Below are positions 8,495-18,060 of a stretch of 64,000 bases of DNA, piece by piece (position 1 is the first letter of the stretch; each line of letters opens with the position of its first letter). The notes below the pieces were generated by a model that saw only the letters and a list, made by a program, of their open reading frames with translations, had not been told where the DNA came from and did no database searches. Origin of the DNA: Salicibibacter cibarius (GTDB taxonomy: Bacteria; Bacillota; Bacilli; Bacillales; Marinococcaceae). The stretch is from contig NZ_CP054705.1 in the NCBI RefSeq assembly GCF_016495725.1, positions 1,736,001 through 1,800,000 of the forward strand, read 5' to 3'. A program made the translations under genes and the position numbers.

Positions 8495-9771
8495 TGGCTT
8501 TAGTATTGGTTATTGGGTTTCTAGTATTAATTATGCTTGGTGTCCCCATTGCTTTTAGTTTGGGTATTTCTTCTTTATTTTATCTTTTAGTGACCGATAT
8601 CCCGCTCACTATTATTCCGCAGGCGATGTTTTCAGGAATGGATTCTTTCGTTATGCTCGCCATTCCCGCTTTTATCCTTGCCGGAAATCTTATGAATGCC
8701 GGTGGCATCACTGATCGGATTATTACTTTTGCAAAAGCATGTGTCGGACATATCCGCGGGGGGCTCGGAATGACAAATGTCGCTTCATCACTAGGTTTCG
8801 CCGGAATTTCCGGAACTGCTTTGTCGGACACGGCAAGCCTTGGTTCGGTCCTGATTCCGTCCATGAAAAAAGAAGGGTACGGAGGTGGGTTCTCGGCAGC
8901 CGTAACGTCGATTTCTTCAACGGTCGGACCGATGTTGCCTCCTTCGCTTCCAATGATTATCATTGGAACACTTGCCGGCATTTCCATCGGAGATTTGTTT
9001 ATCGCCGGTGCAATACCAGGACTGCTTCTCGCCGCAGGGTTTTTAATCGTCACTTACGCCATATCGGTAAAACGAAGATATCCAAAAGGAGATCGTCAGC
9101 CTTTGTCGGTTGTAGGCAAATCTTTTCTTGGTGCGTTTTGGGCGTTGTTAATGGTTGTCATTATTATGTGGGGGATTTTAGGAGGTTATTTTACACCGAC
9201 GGAAGCAGCCGTGATCGCTGTTGTCTATGCTTTTATTATCGGCGGACTTGTCTACCGTGAACTAAAACCAAGAGAAATTCCGACTATTATAGGAAACACG
9301 TTAACGTTAACGTTAACAGCATCCATTATATTGCTCGTCGGGTTAGCTAACCTTTTCGGGTGGATTCTCGTCTACGAAGATATTCCGATTATGCTTGCTG
9401 ATGGCATTTTATCCATCACGGAAAATTCATTTTTAATCGTGCTGTTAATGCTCGGTTTGCTTCTTATTATCGGTATGTTCATAGAGACAATAGCAGCCCT
9501 TGTTATACTATTCCCCGTTTTGTTGCCTGTTGCGGAAAGCATCGGCATGGACCCGATTCATTTTGGTGTTGTTATGGTACTCACACTCATGATCGGGTTG
9601 TCTACACCACCGGTGGGCGTATGCTTGTTTGTGGCTTCCGGTATTGCAAAAGTGCCAATTGGAAAGACAGTTAAAGAGCTGATCCCCTACTTTGGCGTAG
9701 CATTGCTTGTTCTTTTGCTTGTTAGCTACATCCCATCGTTATCGTTATTTTTACCAAGTCTTTTTGATTAA
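8491..9771 (+). CDS. TRAP transporter large permease (DctM)
   Basis: A 426-residue membrane protein of about 12 helices with DctM hallmarks: FSGMDSFVMLAIPAFILAGN near the start, GISGTALSDTASLGSVLIP, and STPPVGVCLFVASGIA near the end. It forms the sodium-coupled translocation path. The start ATG lies inside the DctQ stop region; a second ATG directly follows and could be used instead. Confidence 0.92.
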   Translation: MMALVLVIGFLVLIMLGVPIAFSLGISSLFYLLVTDIPLTIIPQAMFSGMDSFVMLAIPAFILAGNLMNAGGITDRIITFAKACVGHIRGGLGMTNVASSLGFAGISGTALSDTASLGSVLIPSMKKEGYGGGFSAAVTSISSTVGPMLPPSLPMIIIGTLAGISIGDLFIAGAIPGLLLAAGFLIVTYAISVKRRYPKGDRQPLSVVGKSFLGAFWALLMVVIIMWGILGGYFTPTEAAVIAVVYAFIIGGLVYRELKPREIPTIIGNTLTLTLTASIILLVGLANLFGWILVYEDIPIMLADGILSITENSFLIVLLMLGLLLIIGMFIETIAALVILFPVLLPVAESIGMDPIHFGVVMVLTLMIGLSTPPVGVCLFVASGIAKVPIGKTVKELIPYFGVALLVLLLVSYIPSLSLFLPSLFD

Positions 9772-9789
9772 TAAAGGAAGTGATTTAGA

Positions 9790-10806
9790 ATGCAAGCCAT
9801 CCAAGTGTTGGAACCGGGAAAATTGGATGTTGTTATGAAGGATAAGCCTGAAGTCGAGCGTTCGGATGATGTGCTCGTCAAAATCAAAGCTGTCGGGATT
9901 TGCGGATCGGACATGCACATTTACCACGGCAGCAACCCCTTCACCGTCTATCCGAGAGTAATCGGGCATGAAGTCTCCGGTGAAGTGGCGTCTGTCGGGA
10001 GTCAGGTAAGCACGCTTAAGCCGGGGGATAGGGTCGCGTTAGAGCCGATCTCTTACTGCGGAGAGTGTTATGCTTGCCGCAAAGGACGTCCGAATGTATG
10101 TGTGAATCTGGAAGTATCTGGAGTGCATCGGGATGGCGGGATGAGAGAATTTATGGTGGCACCTGCCGACAAGTGGCATAAAGTCAGTGAGCATGTTTCT
10201 TTTGAAGCAGCAGCATTGGCCGAACCGATGACAATTGGCGCTCAAGCCACGATGCGGGGAAACGTTCAAAAGGGTGATACGGTACTGATCATGGGTGCCG
10301 GTCCAACAGGACTAAGTTGCTTAGCTTTGGCCAAACAACACGGAGCAACAACATTCATTTCCGATTTTAATCAGGAGCGGCTTGACTATGCCAAAAGCAT
10401 CGGCGCCGATTACCTCTTACACCCGGGAGAAGAAGATATTGAAAAGGTGATTGCCGATAAGACCGATCAAGAACTTGCCAACGTGGTCATTGATGCTGTT
10501 GGTACCGCGGGTACGTTTGAACAAGCAGTGACGCTCGCTTCAGTCGCGGGAAATGTTGTTACTCTAGGCTTTAACGAACAACCGTCATCGATTGCTTCTT
10601 TATTATTGACAAAAAAAGAGTTAACAGTAGCAGGATCACGTTTACAAACGCATCAATTTAAGTCAGTGATCGAAGAAGTGAACAAAGGAAATATTGACCC
10701 GGAAGCGATGATTTCCCATACCTTTCACTTCCAACAAGTAAAAGAGGCTTTTGAATTACTGGAAAATCCCAATAAAGAGGTACGAAAAATCGTGCTTACG
10801 TTTTAG
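9790..10806 (+). CDS. Zn-dependent alcohol dehydrogenase, RspB/L-gulonate 5-dehydrogenase type
   Basis: A 338-residue medium-chain dehydrogenase. The catalytic zinc site is visible (GICGSDMHIYHG, GHEVSGEVASVG), as is the structural zinc loop with four Cys (CGECYACRKGRPNVC) and the Rossmann motif GAGPTGLS. It oxidises a sugar-acid hydroxyl with NAD. RspB-like enzymes next to UxuA are known as L-gulonate or L-galactonate 5-dehydrogenases that feed D-fructuronate or tagaturonate into the hexuronate pathway. Position between the TRAP transporter and uxuA fits that role. The substrate is inferred, not shown. Confidence 0.85.
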   Translation: MQAIQVLEPGKLDVVMKDKPEVERSDDVLVKIKAVGICGSDMHIYHGSNPFTVYPRVIGHEVSGEVASVGSQVSTLKPGDRVALEPISYCGECYACRKGRPNVCVNLEVSGVHRDGGMREFMVAPADKWHKVSEHVSFEAAALAEPMTIGAQATMRGNVQKGDTVLIMGAGPTGLSCLALAKQHGATTFISDFNQERLDYAKSIGADYLLHPGEEDIEKVIADKTDQELANVVIDAVGTAGTFEQAVTLASVAGNVVTLGFNEQPSSIASLLLTKKELTVAGSRLQTHQFKSVIEEVNKGNIDPEAMISHTFHFQQVKEAFELLENPNKEVRKIVLTF

Positions 10807-10824
10807 AAAAGAGGTGCATCGTAC

Positions 10825-11901
10825 ATGCGCATGGTATTTCGTTGGTTCGGAAAAAATAACGACTCCGTAACATTGGAGCAAATCAAGCAAATTCCCGGTG
10901 TCGAAGGGATCGTTTGGGCCTTGCATGACCGCGAAGCCGGAGAAGTTTGGCCTTTGGACGAAGTGATGGAAGTAAAAGAACAAGCCGAAGAACACGGTTT
11001 TCACATTGACGTTGTGGAAAGCATTAATGTCCATGAAGACATCAAGCTGGGTCTTCCTTCCCGAGACCGTTACATTGAAAACTATAAAGAAAGCATTAAA
11101 AACGTTGCTGCCGCTGGCGCTAAGGTTATTTGCTACAACTTTATGCCGGTGTTCGATTGGACACGTACGGATTTATTTAAAGAAATGGAAGATGGCTCCA
11201 CTGCCCTTTTTTATGAAAATGCGAAAGTCGAAGGGATGGATCCAAAGGAACTCGTCAACCAAACGACGAGCAACGCGGAATACACAATGCCCGGATGGGA
11301 GCCGGAAAGGTTAAAAGACCTTGAACGATTGTTTGATGCCTATAGGGGCATGACAGAAGAAGACCTTTGGAACAACTTGCACTATTTTCTTGAGCAAGTA
11401 TTGCCGGTCGCGGATCAGCATGACATTCAAATGGCGATTCACCCTGACGATCCGCCCTGGTCTGTTTTCGGTTTGCCAAGAATTATTACGAGCGAGGCCA
11501 ACGTTGAACGTTTTTTATCGTTGTCGGATAGTCCCGCTCACGGAATTACATTATGCAGCGGTTCACTCGGTGCAAATCCGGATAATGATATCGCCGGCAT
11601 TATACGCAAGTATCATAACCGTATACCATTTGCGCACATTCGTAACGTTAACGTTCGAGAAAACGGGGATTTTATTGAAACATCCCATCGCAGCAAGGAC
11701 GGCTCCGTCGACATTGCCGATATCGTAAAAGCCTATCACGAAAATGAGTACACGGGCTATGTCCGTCCCGATCACGGCAGGCATATTTGGGAGGAAAAGT
11801 GCCGACCGGGATATGGCTTGTATGATCGTGCGCTTGGCATCATGCACCTATGGGGGCTTTGGGATGCCTATGAATTAGCGAAAGAGAAAGGAAACCATTA
11901 G
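10825..11901 (+). CDS. uxuA: D-mannonate dehydratase
   Basis: A 358-residue protein with the full UxuA pattern: [20 protein letters not shown] at the start, [16 protein letters not shown], the metal-site segment [30 protein letters not shown], and FAHIRNV near the end. It removes water from D-mannonate to give 2-keto-3-deoxy-D-gluconate, using Mn2+ or Fe2+. The gene lies 18 bases after the dehydrogenase and 1 base before the SDR, in one operon. KDG kinase and aldolase are not in this window. Confidence 0.95.
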   Translation: MRMVFRWFGKNNDSVTLEQIKQIPGVEGIVWALHDREAGEVWPLDEVMEVKEQAEEHGFHIDVVESINVHEDIKLGLPSRDRYIENYKESIKNVAAAGAKVICYNFMPVFDWTRTDLFKEMEDGSTALFYENAKVEGMDPKELVNQTTSNAEYTMPGWEPERLKDLERLFDAYRGMTEEDLWNNLHYFLEQVLPVADQHDIQMAIHPDDPPWSVFGLPRIITSEANVERFLSLSDSPAHGITLCSGSLGANPDNDIAGIIRKYHNRIPFAHIRNVNVRENGDFIETSHRSKDGSVDIADIVKAYHENEYTGYVRPDHGRHIWEEKCRPGYGLYDRALGIMHLWGLWDAYELAKEKGNH

Positions 11902-11902
11902 A

Positions 11903-12751
11903 ATGTTGCCAAATCATGAATCCTTGAAGAATAAAGTAGCGATTGTTACCGGAGGAAGTGGCGTTCTTTGCAGAGTGATGTCACAGGAATTGGCTCGACA
12001 AGGAATGAAGGTTGCCATTTTGAACCGCACTTCCGAAAAAGGGCAGGAAGTTGCCAATGAAATAAAAGAAAAAGGCGGAAGTGCTATAGCCGTATCTTGT
12101 GATGTTTTGGATGAAGAAAGTGTGCATCAAGCCCGTGAACAAATAAATGCAGAACTTGGCCCCTGTCAGTTATTGATTAACGGGGCAGGGGGCAATCACC
12201 CTGATGCTACGACATCCAAAGAAACCTTTAATATTGAAGATATTGAAGACACCTCTGTCAGAACTTTTTTCGATATGACTCTTTCAGGCTTTGATCACGT
12301 TTTTAAACTCAATTTATTGGGAACGGTCTTGCCAACGCAAATTTTCGCTAAAGATATGGTAGAACAAGAAGGGACCGCGATCGTTAATATATCCTCAATG
12401 AGTGCGCCCTCTCCGATGACAAAAGTGCCCGCCTATAGTGGTGCAAAAGCAGCGATAGAAAATTTAACCCAATGGCTCGCCGTTCATTTTGCCGATGTTG
12501 GAATCCGCGTGAACGCCATCGCCCCCGGTTTCTTTTTAACAGAACAAAATCGATCATTGTTAACAACGGAGGACGGAGGCCTTACGGCACGCGCGAATAA
12601 AATTATTGACCACACGCCAATGGGGAGGTTCGGGGATCCGAAAGATCTCCTGGGTTCCCTTCTCTGGTTAGCGGACGAAGAAACCTCCCGTTTTGTAACC
12701 GGCATTACAGTTCCTGTAGACGGCGGATTCATGGCTTATTCAGGTGTGTGA
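11903..12751 (+). CDS. uxuB: SDR-family D-mannonate oxidoreductase
   Basis: A 282-residue short-chain dehydrogenase. Visible are the Rossmann [12 protein letters not shown] (an unusual Cys in the TGxxxGxG stretch), NGAGGN, catalytic Ser in NISSMS, and YSGAK as the YxxxK pair. The long insert [16 protein letters not shown] is typical of the Bacillus YjmF type that interconverts D-fructuronate and D-mannonate with NAD(H). Adjacent to uxuA, it supplies mannonate. It is the last gene of the operon, followed by a terminator. Confidence 0.88.
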   Translation: MLPNHESLKNKVAIVTGGSGVLCRVMSQELARQGMKVAILNRTSEKGQEVANEIKEKGGSAIAVSCDVLDEESVHQAREQINAELGPCQLLINGAGGNHPDATTSKETFNIEDIEDTSVRTFFDMTLSGFDHVFKLNLLGTVLPTQIFAKDMVEQEGTAIVNISSMSAPSPMTKVPAYSGAKAAIENLTQWLAVHFADVGIRVNAIAPGFFLTEQNRSLLTTEDGGLTARANKIIDHTPMGRFGDPKDLLGSLLWLADEETSRFVTGITVPVDGGFMAYSGV

Positions 12752-12759
12752 ATAATGGA

Positions 12760-12793
12760 AGCCAGGAAGACGTAGACCGTTTCCTGGCTTTTA
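12760..12793 (+). terminator. Rho-independent terminator of the uxu operon
   Basis: AGCCAGGAA (12760-12768) pairs with TTCCTGGCT (12781-12789), followed by TTT then A. Confidence 0.8.
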
Positions 12794-12938
12794 TAAATGT
12801 ACCCGGGATGTGCAAGAAACCAATATCGATTTCCAGCTTAATGTTACAAAATATTCCTACTGTTTATTTTCAGTTGGAATATGCCGCATTAAGTTATAAA
12901 ATACACCTATGAATATAAGAAAATAAGTGGGGAAAAAC

Positions 12939-14426
12939 ATGGAGTACATTGCGACGTTTGATATTGGGACATCCAGTGTCAAAGGAGTGTTGGTAGGTAG
13001 GGACGGCTCGTTGCATTATCCCGAAATGCGTCCGGTACATACAGATTATCGGGACGTTGGGCGCGTGGAGCAAGATCCCGAGCAATGGTGGGAGAAGGTA
13101 TGTCACATTGCTTTTTCTTGGTGGAAAAACGGCATAAACCCTCAACATGTCAATGCGATCGTCATGAGCGGACAGATGCAGGATTGTATTCCGATCGATG
13201 CGGATGGCCAACCGGTGCGCCCGGCCATCCTTTATTCTGATAACCGTGCAGAAGAACAAGCGGAGTATATTGCGCAAGACACTCACGACCTATCTCTTAA
13301 AACAGGAAATCATTTTGATGGAACGATGGTTTTTCCAAAGATAAAGTGGCTGCAGGAAAAGGAACGTGAAGTCTATGATCGGACAGCGACCATATGTGTG
13401 AGTGCGAAAGACTACGTGATTTTTCAGTTGACAAAAAAACCCGTTGTTGATTCTGTAACGGGGGCCACTACGGGAATGATGGATTTACGTCGCAAGGAAT
13501 GGATCTCAAAATGGATGGAGGAGCAAGGCCTCGATGCTCAAAAACTTCCGCCTCTAGTCGATCCTAGTGCCAAGGTTGGAGAAGTCGTTGAAAAAAGCGC
13601 TAAGCAAAGTGGTTTCGTCCGGGGAACTCCCGTGCTATGCGGAGCCGGGGATGCCGGTGCAACGACCATGGGCGCCGGAGTTGTGGAGCAAGGAGATAAG
13701 TATGTCTATCTCGGTTCAACTGGTTGGGTTGCCTTTGTCACCGAAACGATTACAGCGCAAGCGGATGGTATTTTTCATCTTGCGAATTTAACGCCGGATG
13801 AATACATCGCCATAGCACCGATGTTGAACGTTGGCAATGCACACCTTTGGGCGGTTGATCTCTTTGGGGATGGCGGGGAAAAGGATTACGCAGGGTTTGA
13901 ACATGCGGTTCAATCCACGTCGCCCGGTGCTTCAGATGTCCTATTTCTACCATATCTAAAAGGCGAGCGTTTTCCCGTTCAGGATATGTCTGCTTCGGGT
14001 TCTTTTATGAATATAAGGGAGACGACAACAAAAGCGCATTTAAGCCGTGCCGTTTTGGAAGGCGTGTCCATGTCGATACGCCAAACAATGGATACGTTGA
14101 TCGGCGAAGATGCGGGGCAGACGCCACTTACGCTTATTGGCGGAGGGACGCAAAGTGAATCGTGGTGCCAGATTTTAGCCGATGTTTGCCAGAGCTTTGT
14201 GCGCGTACCTGAACACCCCGAATATTTACCGTCATTAGGCGTAGCTGCCGCCGGTTTTGTTCACTTGCAATGGTCGGCCAATTACCGGGAATTTCATCAG
14301 CATATTATGCAAAATCAATCAATGAAAACATACGATCCGGATGCCAATGTGAAAGAGACATATGATCGTTTATACGAAAAATTTAAGGCGTTGTATCCCG
14401 CGATCAAAGATTGGTCGAAACGCTAG
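12939..14426 (+). CDS. FGGY carbohydrate kinase, xylulokinase-like
   Basis: A 495-residue sugar kinase of the FGGY family. The N-terminal ATPase motif FDIGTSSVKGVLV, the substrate-loop MSGQMQDCIPID, the second-domain GAGDAGATTMGAGV and the C-terminal GGGTQSESWCQILADV are all present. Xylulokinase is the nearest pattern, but FGGY members also phosphorylate gluconate, ribulose or tetritols. ATG 12939 follows AAGTGGGGA; an in-frame GTG at 12927 overlaps that site and is less likely. It stands between the uxu operon terminator and the FAD-enzyme cluster, so its pathway partner is uncertain. Confidence 0.85.
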   Translation: MEYIATFDIGTSSVKGVLVGRDGSLHYPEMRPVHTDYRDVGRVEQDPEQWWEKVCHIAFSWWKNGINPQHVNAIVMSGQMQDCIPIDADGQPVRPAILYSDNRAEEQAEYIAQDTHDLSLKTGNHFDGTMVFPKIKWLQEKEREVYDRTATICVSAKDYVIFQLTKKPVVDSVTGATTGMMDLRRKEWISKWMEEQGLDAQKLPPLVDPSAKVGEVVEKSAKQSGFVRGTPVLCGAGDAGATTMGAGVVEQGDKYVYLGSTGWVAFVTETITAQADGIFHLANLTPDEYIAIAPMLNVGNAHLWAVDLFGDGGEKDYAGFEHAVQSTSPGASDVLFLPYLKGERFPVQDMSASGSFMNIRETTTKAHLSRAVLEGVSMSIRQTMDTLIGEDAGQTPLTLIGGGTQSESWCQILADVCQSFVRVPEHPEYLPSLGVAAAGFVHLQWSANYREFHQHIMQNQSMKTYDPDANVKETYDRLYEKFKALYPAIKDWSKR

Positions 14427-14449
14427 TGACAAATCCAATAACCGTATCT

Positions 14450-14502
14450 ATACCAGCCGAAAACGCCTCTATATCAGCCAAAACAAACGGTTTATCAGCC
14501 AT
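14450..14502. repeat. Three copies of an ATCAGCC-type intergenic motif
   Basis: ACCAGCCGAAAA, ATCAGCCAAAAC and ATCAGCCATTTC lie at about 14452, 14473 and 14493, a period of 20-21 bases. The same motif is found twice at 4772-4803. Confidence 0.55.
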
Positions 14503-14570
14503 TTCGGCCTCGGTAGGGTATATTTCAACCATTTAGCAGTAGAGACCTGTTAGTAAGGAGCGCGTTTTTC

Positions 14571-15722
14571 GTGAAGACAGCAGATGCCGTTGTGATCGGC
14601 GGAGGCGTGATAGGAACGTCCATTGCCTATCGTTTAGCCGAAGGGAATCGAAAAGTGATTTTAATAGAAAAAGGAGAAATAGGCTCTCGAACTTCAGGAT
14701 CTTGTGATAAGGCTATATTTCTCCAATCCAAAAAACCGGGATTTCCGAGTGAATTGGCAAAAGAGAGCAGAGCTGTTTATGAAAATCTTGAAGAAGAGCT
14801 CGATTTTTCTTTTGAATTCAAACGAGGGGGCGGGATGATTGTTGTTCAATCCGAAAAATACGTGCCCTTCATGAAGGATTTTGTAGAAAAGCAAAAACAA
14901 GCCGGCATCGATATTCAACTTTTAGACCAAAAAGAAGCAAGAGACCGACAGCCCTGCCTATCGAAAGATATTATCGGCTCCACGTATAGCAATGAAGATG
15001 CGGAAGTGAACCCGATGTTATTAAGTCAGGCATTTGCCGCTGCTGCGAAGCGAAAAGGGGTTGATATTCGCACGCATACGGAAGTGGTTGATATCGTGAT
15101 TGACAATGGGAAAGTGGTCGGGGTACAGACGCCTAAAGAATATATTGCCACTGAAATGGTTGTTAATGCGGCCGGACCCTTCGCACCTCAGATTGGAAAC
15201 ATGGTCGGCATCAATATCCCGATTCAACCCCGCCGCGGGGTCATTCTTATTTCCGAAAAAATAAATCCAATCATCTACGGGAACATTTTATGCTCCCAAT
15301 ATATTGCGGCAAAACACATGAATCAAGCAGAAGATGCGCCCGCTTTTGGAGTCGGACTCTCCTTAGGGCAAACAGATGCCGGGAACTTACTCATCGGGGC
15401 AAGCCGGGAGTTTGAAGGGTTTAATAAATCCGTGGAGTCGGAAGTGCTTCCGGCGATTGCCAAACATGCAGCGAGCATCGTTCCGAGCCTGGGAAACGTT
15501 CGGATCATTCGTTCCATGGTAGGTTTTCGTCCGTACACGGGGGATGGATTGCCGATTGTTGACGAAGCTCGCGATGCTGAAGGCTTTATCATAGCAGCGG
15601 GACACGAGGGGGACGGGATCGCCCTAGCGCCGATCACCGGATTGCTCGTCCGTGACTTGATAGATAAAAAAGGGGACTATCCATCTTTTCTGGAGAAATT
15701 AAACCTTGATCGCTTTAAGTAG
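14571..15722 (+). CDS. FAD-dependent oxidoreductase, DadA/HcnC-like catalytic subunit
   Basis: A 383-residue DAO-family flavoprotein. The dinucleotide motif is VVIGGGVIGTSIAYRLAEG; a GGGMIVV sheet, RSMVGFRPYTGDGLPIV and AAGHEGDGIALAP follow, the last typical of glycine/D-amino-acid/sarcosine oxidase beta subunits and of HcnC. It should oxidise the C-N bond of an amino acid or imino acid and hand electrons to the other FAD and iron-sulfur subunits encoded at 17797-19555. GTG start with AAGGAG ten bases upstream. A permease and racemase gene sit between it and its likely partner subunits, which supports one functional unit. Confidence 0.85.
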   Translation: MKTADAVVIGGGVIGTSIAYRLAEGNRKVILIEKGEIGSRTSGSCDKAIFLQSKKPGFPSELAKESRAVYENLEEELDFSFEFKRGGGMIVVQSEKYVPFMKDFVEKQKQAGIDIQLLDQKEARDRQPCLSKDIIGSTYSNEDAEVNPMLLSQAFAAAAKRKGVDIRTHTEVVDIVIDNGKVVGVQTPKEYIATEMVVNAAGPFAPQIGNMVGINIPIQPRRGVILISEKINPIIYGNILCSQYIAAKHMNQAEDAPAFGVGLSLGQTDAGNLLIGASREFEGFNKSVESEVLPAIAKHAASIVPSLGNVRIIRSMVGFRPYTGDGLPIVDEARDAEGFIIAAGHEGDGIALAPITGLLVRDLIDKKGDYPSFLEKLNLDRFK

Positions 15723-15745
15723 GTGAGGAGAAACGAGGGAGTTAG

Positions 15746-17098
15746 GTGCTAGAGATTATCATTCCGCTGCTTATCTTGTTCACGATTGTATTGATTCCGC
15801 AAATCCCTAAAATAGGGGGAGAAGTGCGACTGGCATTAATCCTTGCCGCACTATCCGCGGCTGTGCTGGGGGGATTAACTCCGGTTGAAATCGGGTCTGC
15901 CTTCATCGATGGGGTCGATCAATTGGCTTGGGTGATCATGTTGTCCATTGCAGGAAGCATCTATGCGGAGACGCAAGTGAAATTAGGTGCCATGCAGACG
16001 ACAATGCTTAGCTTACGTTCGCTTTTCGGACGATCGTCGATAGGTTTAGTCGCGGCTGTTTTAGTCGCATTAACGTTCGCCGGCTCACTTCTTGGGGATG
16101 CCATAGCCGCATCTGCCGTTATCGGCTTCCTTGTCATACGTTCCTTGGCTGATTTGAACATTAAACCGGAACAAATCGGCATGATTATATTGGTGGGCGC
16201 CTCCTTGGGCTCACTCATGCCTCCGATTTCACAAGGGGTTATTTTGTCTTCCTCCCTGATTGACATTGATCCGACGCCTGTTATTATCATTAGTATTTTC
16301 ACCGTTACAGGCGGCGTTTTGTTTGCCATCCTGGATGCCGGCCGGTTTGTGCGCGGGAAGCGCTTGCCGGAACATCTCTTGCCCAATCAATCTTTTTTTA
16401 CCATAATAAAAGAAAGATGGAAAACATTAATCCCGCTTATTGTGTTGGCGGTTATTGTCGTGCTTGATACCGGATTTGCTTTTAACATATTCACGGTTTG
16501 GGAACCGATGGAGCGAGCGGTTACCTATTTGGAAGGAGTGCCGATTCTGAATGGGGTCGTATTTCCGATCGTTCTGGCCATTATGATGGGTGCGATCATC
16601 AGCTTTTTCTATTCGAGTGTTCGTAAAGAAGCAGGGACAGTATTTAAACAAGGGGTCAAAAACATAAGCAAAACCGTGCAAATTCAATTGTCTGCGGGTT
16701 TTATGGTTGGGGTTTTTAGTGCAACGGGGATGATCGATCGCGTTTCGGAGCTTATGGAAGGGTTACAGGCAACTGCGCTTAAACTCGGGGGGACGGTTAG
16801 CATGTTATTAGTAGGGATGCTGACGGGTTCGCAAACGACCGCGCAGACGATAACGGTGCCTTTTCTTGCTCCCGCCTTGGAGAACCTTGATGTTGATCCT
16901 GTGAATATCGCCCTTGGGGCTGCGCACATTGCGGCCGGCGGGCAGAATCTTCCTCCCGTAGGGTTGACCGCCTTCGTGGTGGCTGGGCTGATAGGAGGTA
17001 TTTTAAGCAAAAAAGTAGATCCGGTAAAAGTGATGATTCTGGCTGTGCCGGCATCGTTGTATTTAACGCTCGTCGGATTGATTGCCTGGTTTATCTGA
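15746..17098 (+). CDS. DctM-like stand-alone permease
   Basis: A 450-residue membrane protein with about 11-12 helices. The pattern is that of the ion-transporter superfamily (TRAP large permease/DctM-like): GASLGSLMPPISQGVILSSS in the first half and GAAHIAAGGQNLPPVGLTAF in the second, two inverted re-entrant loops. No binding protein or DctQ gene is adjacent, so it may work as a single-component carrier. GTG start after GAGGGAG. The racemase gene follows after 13 bases. It likely imports the substrate of the surrounding dehydrogenase, an amino or imino acid. Confidence 0.78.
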   Translation: MLEIIIPLLILFTIVLIPQIPKIGGEVRLALILAALSAAVLGGLTPVEIGSAFIDGVDQLAWVIMLSIAGSIYAETQVKLGAMQTTMLSLRSLFGRSSIGLVAAVLVALTFAGSLLGDAIAASAVIGFLVIRSLADLNIKPEQIGMIILVGASLGSLMPPISQGVILSSSLIDIDPTPVIIISIFTVTGGVLFAILDAGRFVRGKRLPEHLLPNQSFFTIIKERWKTLIPLIVLAVIVVLDTGFAFNIFTVWEPMERAVTYLEGVPILNGVVFPIVLAIMMGAIISFFYSSVRKEAGTVFKQGVKNISKTVQIQLSAGFMVGVFSATGMIDRVSELMEGLQATALKLGGTVSMLLVGMLTGSQTTAQTITVPFLAPALENLDVDPVNIALGAAHIAAGGQNLPPVGLTAFVVAGLIGGILSKKVDPVKVMILAVPASLYLTLVGLIAWFI

Positions 17099-17111
17099 GG
17101 AGGAACGAACC

Positions 17112-17813
17112 GTGATCGGGATATTAATGCTAGAGACAACGTTTCATAGACCGATCGGGGACATTGGCAACCCGAAGACGTTTTCGTTTCCGGTCATTTA
17201 TAAAACGGTAAAAGGAGCGACCGTTGCTCGCGCGATGGATAAAGCGGGCGACAGTGAACTGGTCGATCTTTTTGTAAAAGCTGCCAAAGTGCTTGAAAAT
17301 GAGGGCGCAAAGGCAATCACAACGAGTTGTGGTTTTCTGGCTATTTTTCAGCAAGAGATTCAACGAGCCTTAACGATTCCTTTCTTTTCATCAAGTTTGC
17401 TGCAAATTCCATTCGCAAGTTGTGTTACAGGTGGCACGGTTGGTGTAATGACGGCTAAGAAATCGAGTTTAACCGCGCGACACTTTAAGGGGGTCGGTGC
17501 CGATCATGCGCCCGTAGTGATCGAAGGGATGGATGATCAGCCTGCATTCACTTCCGCGATTGTCGATCAAACGGAAAATCTTAATGAGAATGCCGTCGCT
17601 AAGGAAATGGAACAAGTGACTTATCGTCTGCTCGAAAAACATCCGGAAGTAACGGCGATTGTTTTGGAATGCACGAACATGCCTCCTTATAGAAAAAAAA
17701 TACAAGCAATCACCGACTTTCCTATTTTTGATATAAATGCATTAATCAATTACATGTTTGATGCTATCCTTGGGGGTGCCGTGAATTCAAGATGTCATGA
17801 TCTGTCGATGTGA
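17112..17813 (+). CDS. Asp/Glu/hydantoin racemase family protein
   Basis: A 233-residue cofactor-independent racemase. The two catalytic Cys are visible in AITTSCGFLAIF and in VLECTNMPPYRK, in the usual paired positions of the two half-domains. It interconverts the enantiomers of an amino acid or a hydantoin. GTG 17112 follows TGAGGAGG, which includes the stop of the permease; an upstream ATG at 17082 lies inside the permease. The stop overlaps the next gene. In this cluster it could turn an L-substrate into the D-form used by the FAD dehydrogenase. Confidence 0.82.
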   Translation: MIGILMLETTFHRPIGDIGNPKTFSFPVIYKTVKGATVARAMDKAGDSELVDLFVKAAKVLENEGAKAITTSCGFLAIFQQEIQRALTIPFFSSSLLQIPFASCVTGGTVGVMTAKKSSLTARHFKGVGADHAPVVIEGMDDQPAFTSAIVDQTENLNENAVAKEMEQVTYRLLEKHPEVTAIVLECTNMPPYRKKIQAITDFPIFDINALINYMFDAILGGAVNSRCHDLSM

Positions 17814-18060
17814 AGAGGTCTATTACCGTGAGATAATGAAGGCCATAGAGGAAGGAAGCACAACATCGAAAGAAATAAAACTTCAAACACGGGCAGGCAT
17901 GGGGATTTGCCAGGGGAGAACGTGTCGGCCGCTGATCGATCAAGCGGTATCCAAGCACATGAAAGAAGCGATACCGGATTCAAGCCGTCTAACGCATAAC
18001 AACCCCATCCGCCCGATCACCTTAACCGATTTAGCAAACAACACGAAGAGGGATGAATGA
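17797..18060 (+). CDS. BFD-like [2Fe-2S] subunit
   Basis: An 87-residue protein with the four-Cys pattern CRC near the start and GICQGRTC about 30 residues on, the signature of bacterioferritin-associated-ferredoxin-like domains. In HcnB, octopine oxidase and related enzymes this domain is fused to the C-terminus of the FAD subunit; here it is a separate gene that overlaps the racemase stop by 17 bases and the next gene by 4. It likely carries electrons within the dehydrogenase complex. Confidence 0.85.
   Translation: MICRCEEVYYREIMKAIEEGSTTSKEIKLQTRAGMGICQGRTCRPLIDQAVSKHMKEAIPDSSRLTHNNPIRPITLTDLANNTKRDE

Noticed and set aside
8580-9053. Long minus-strand frame opposite dctM
   Set aside because: It lies wholly inside a clear DctM gene, has no ribosome site and a Pro/Ile-rich composition typical of antisense frames of membrane proteins.
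15961-16386. Minus-strand 141-codon frame
   Set aside because: Antisense shadow of the DctM-like permease; no family pattern or start signal.
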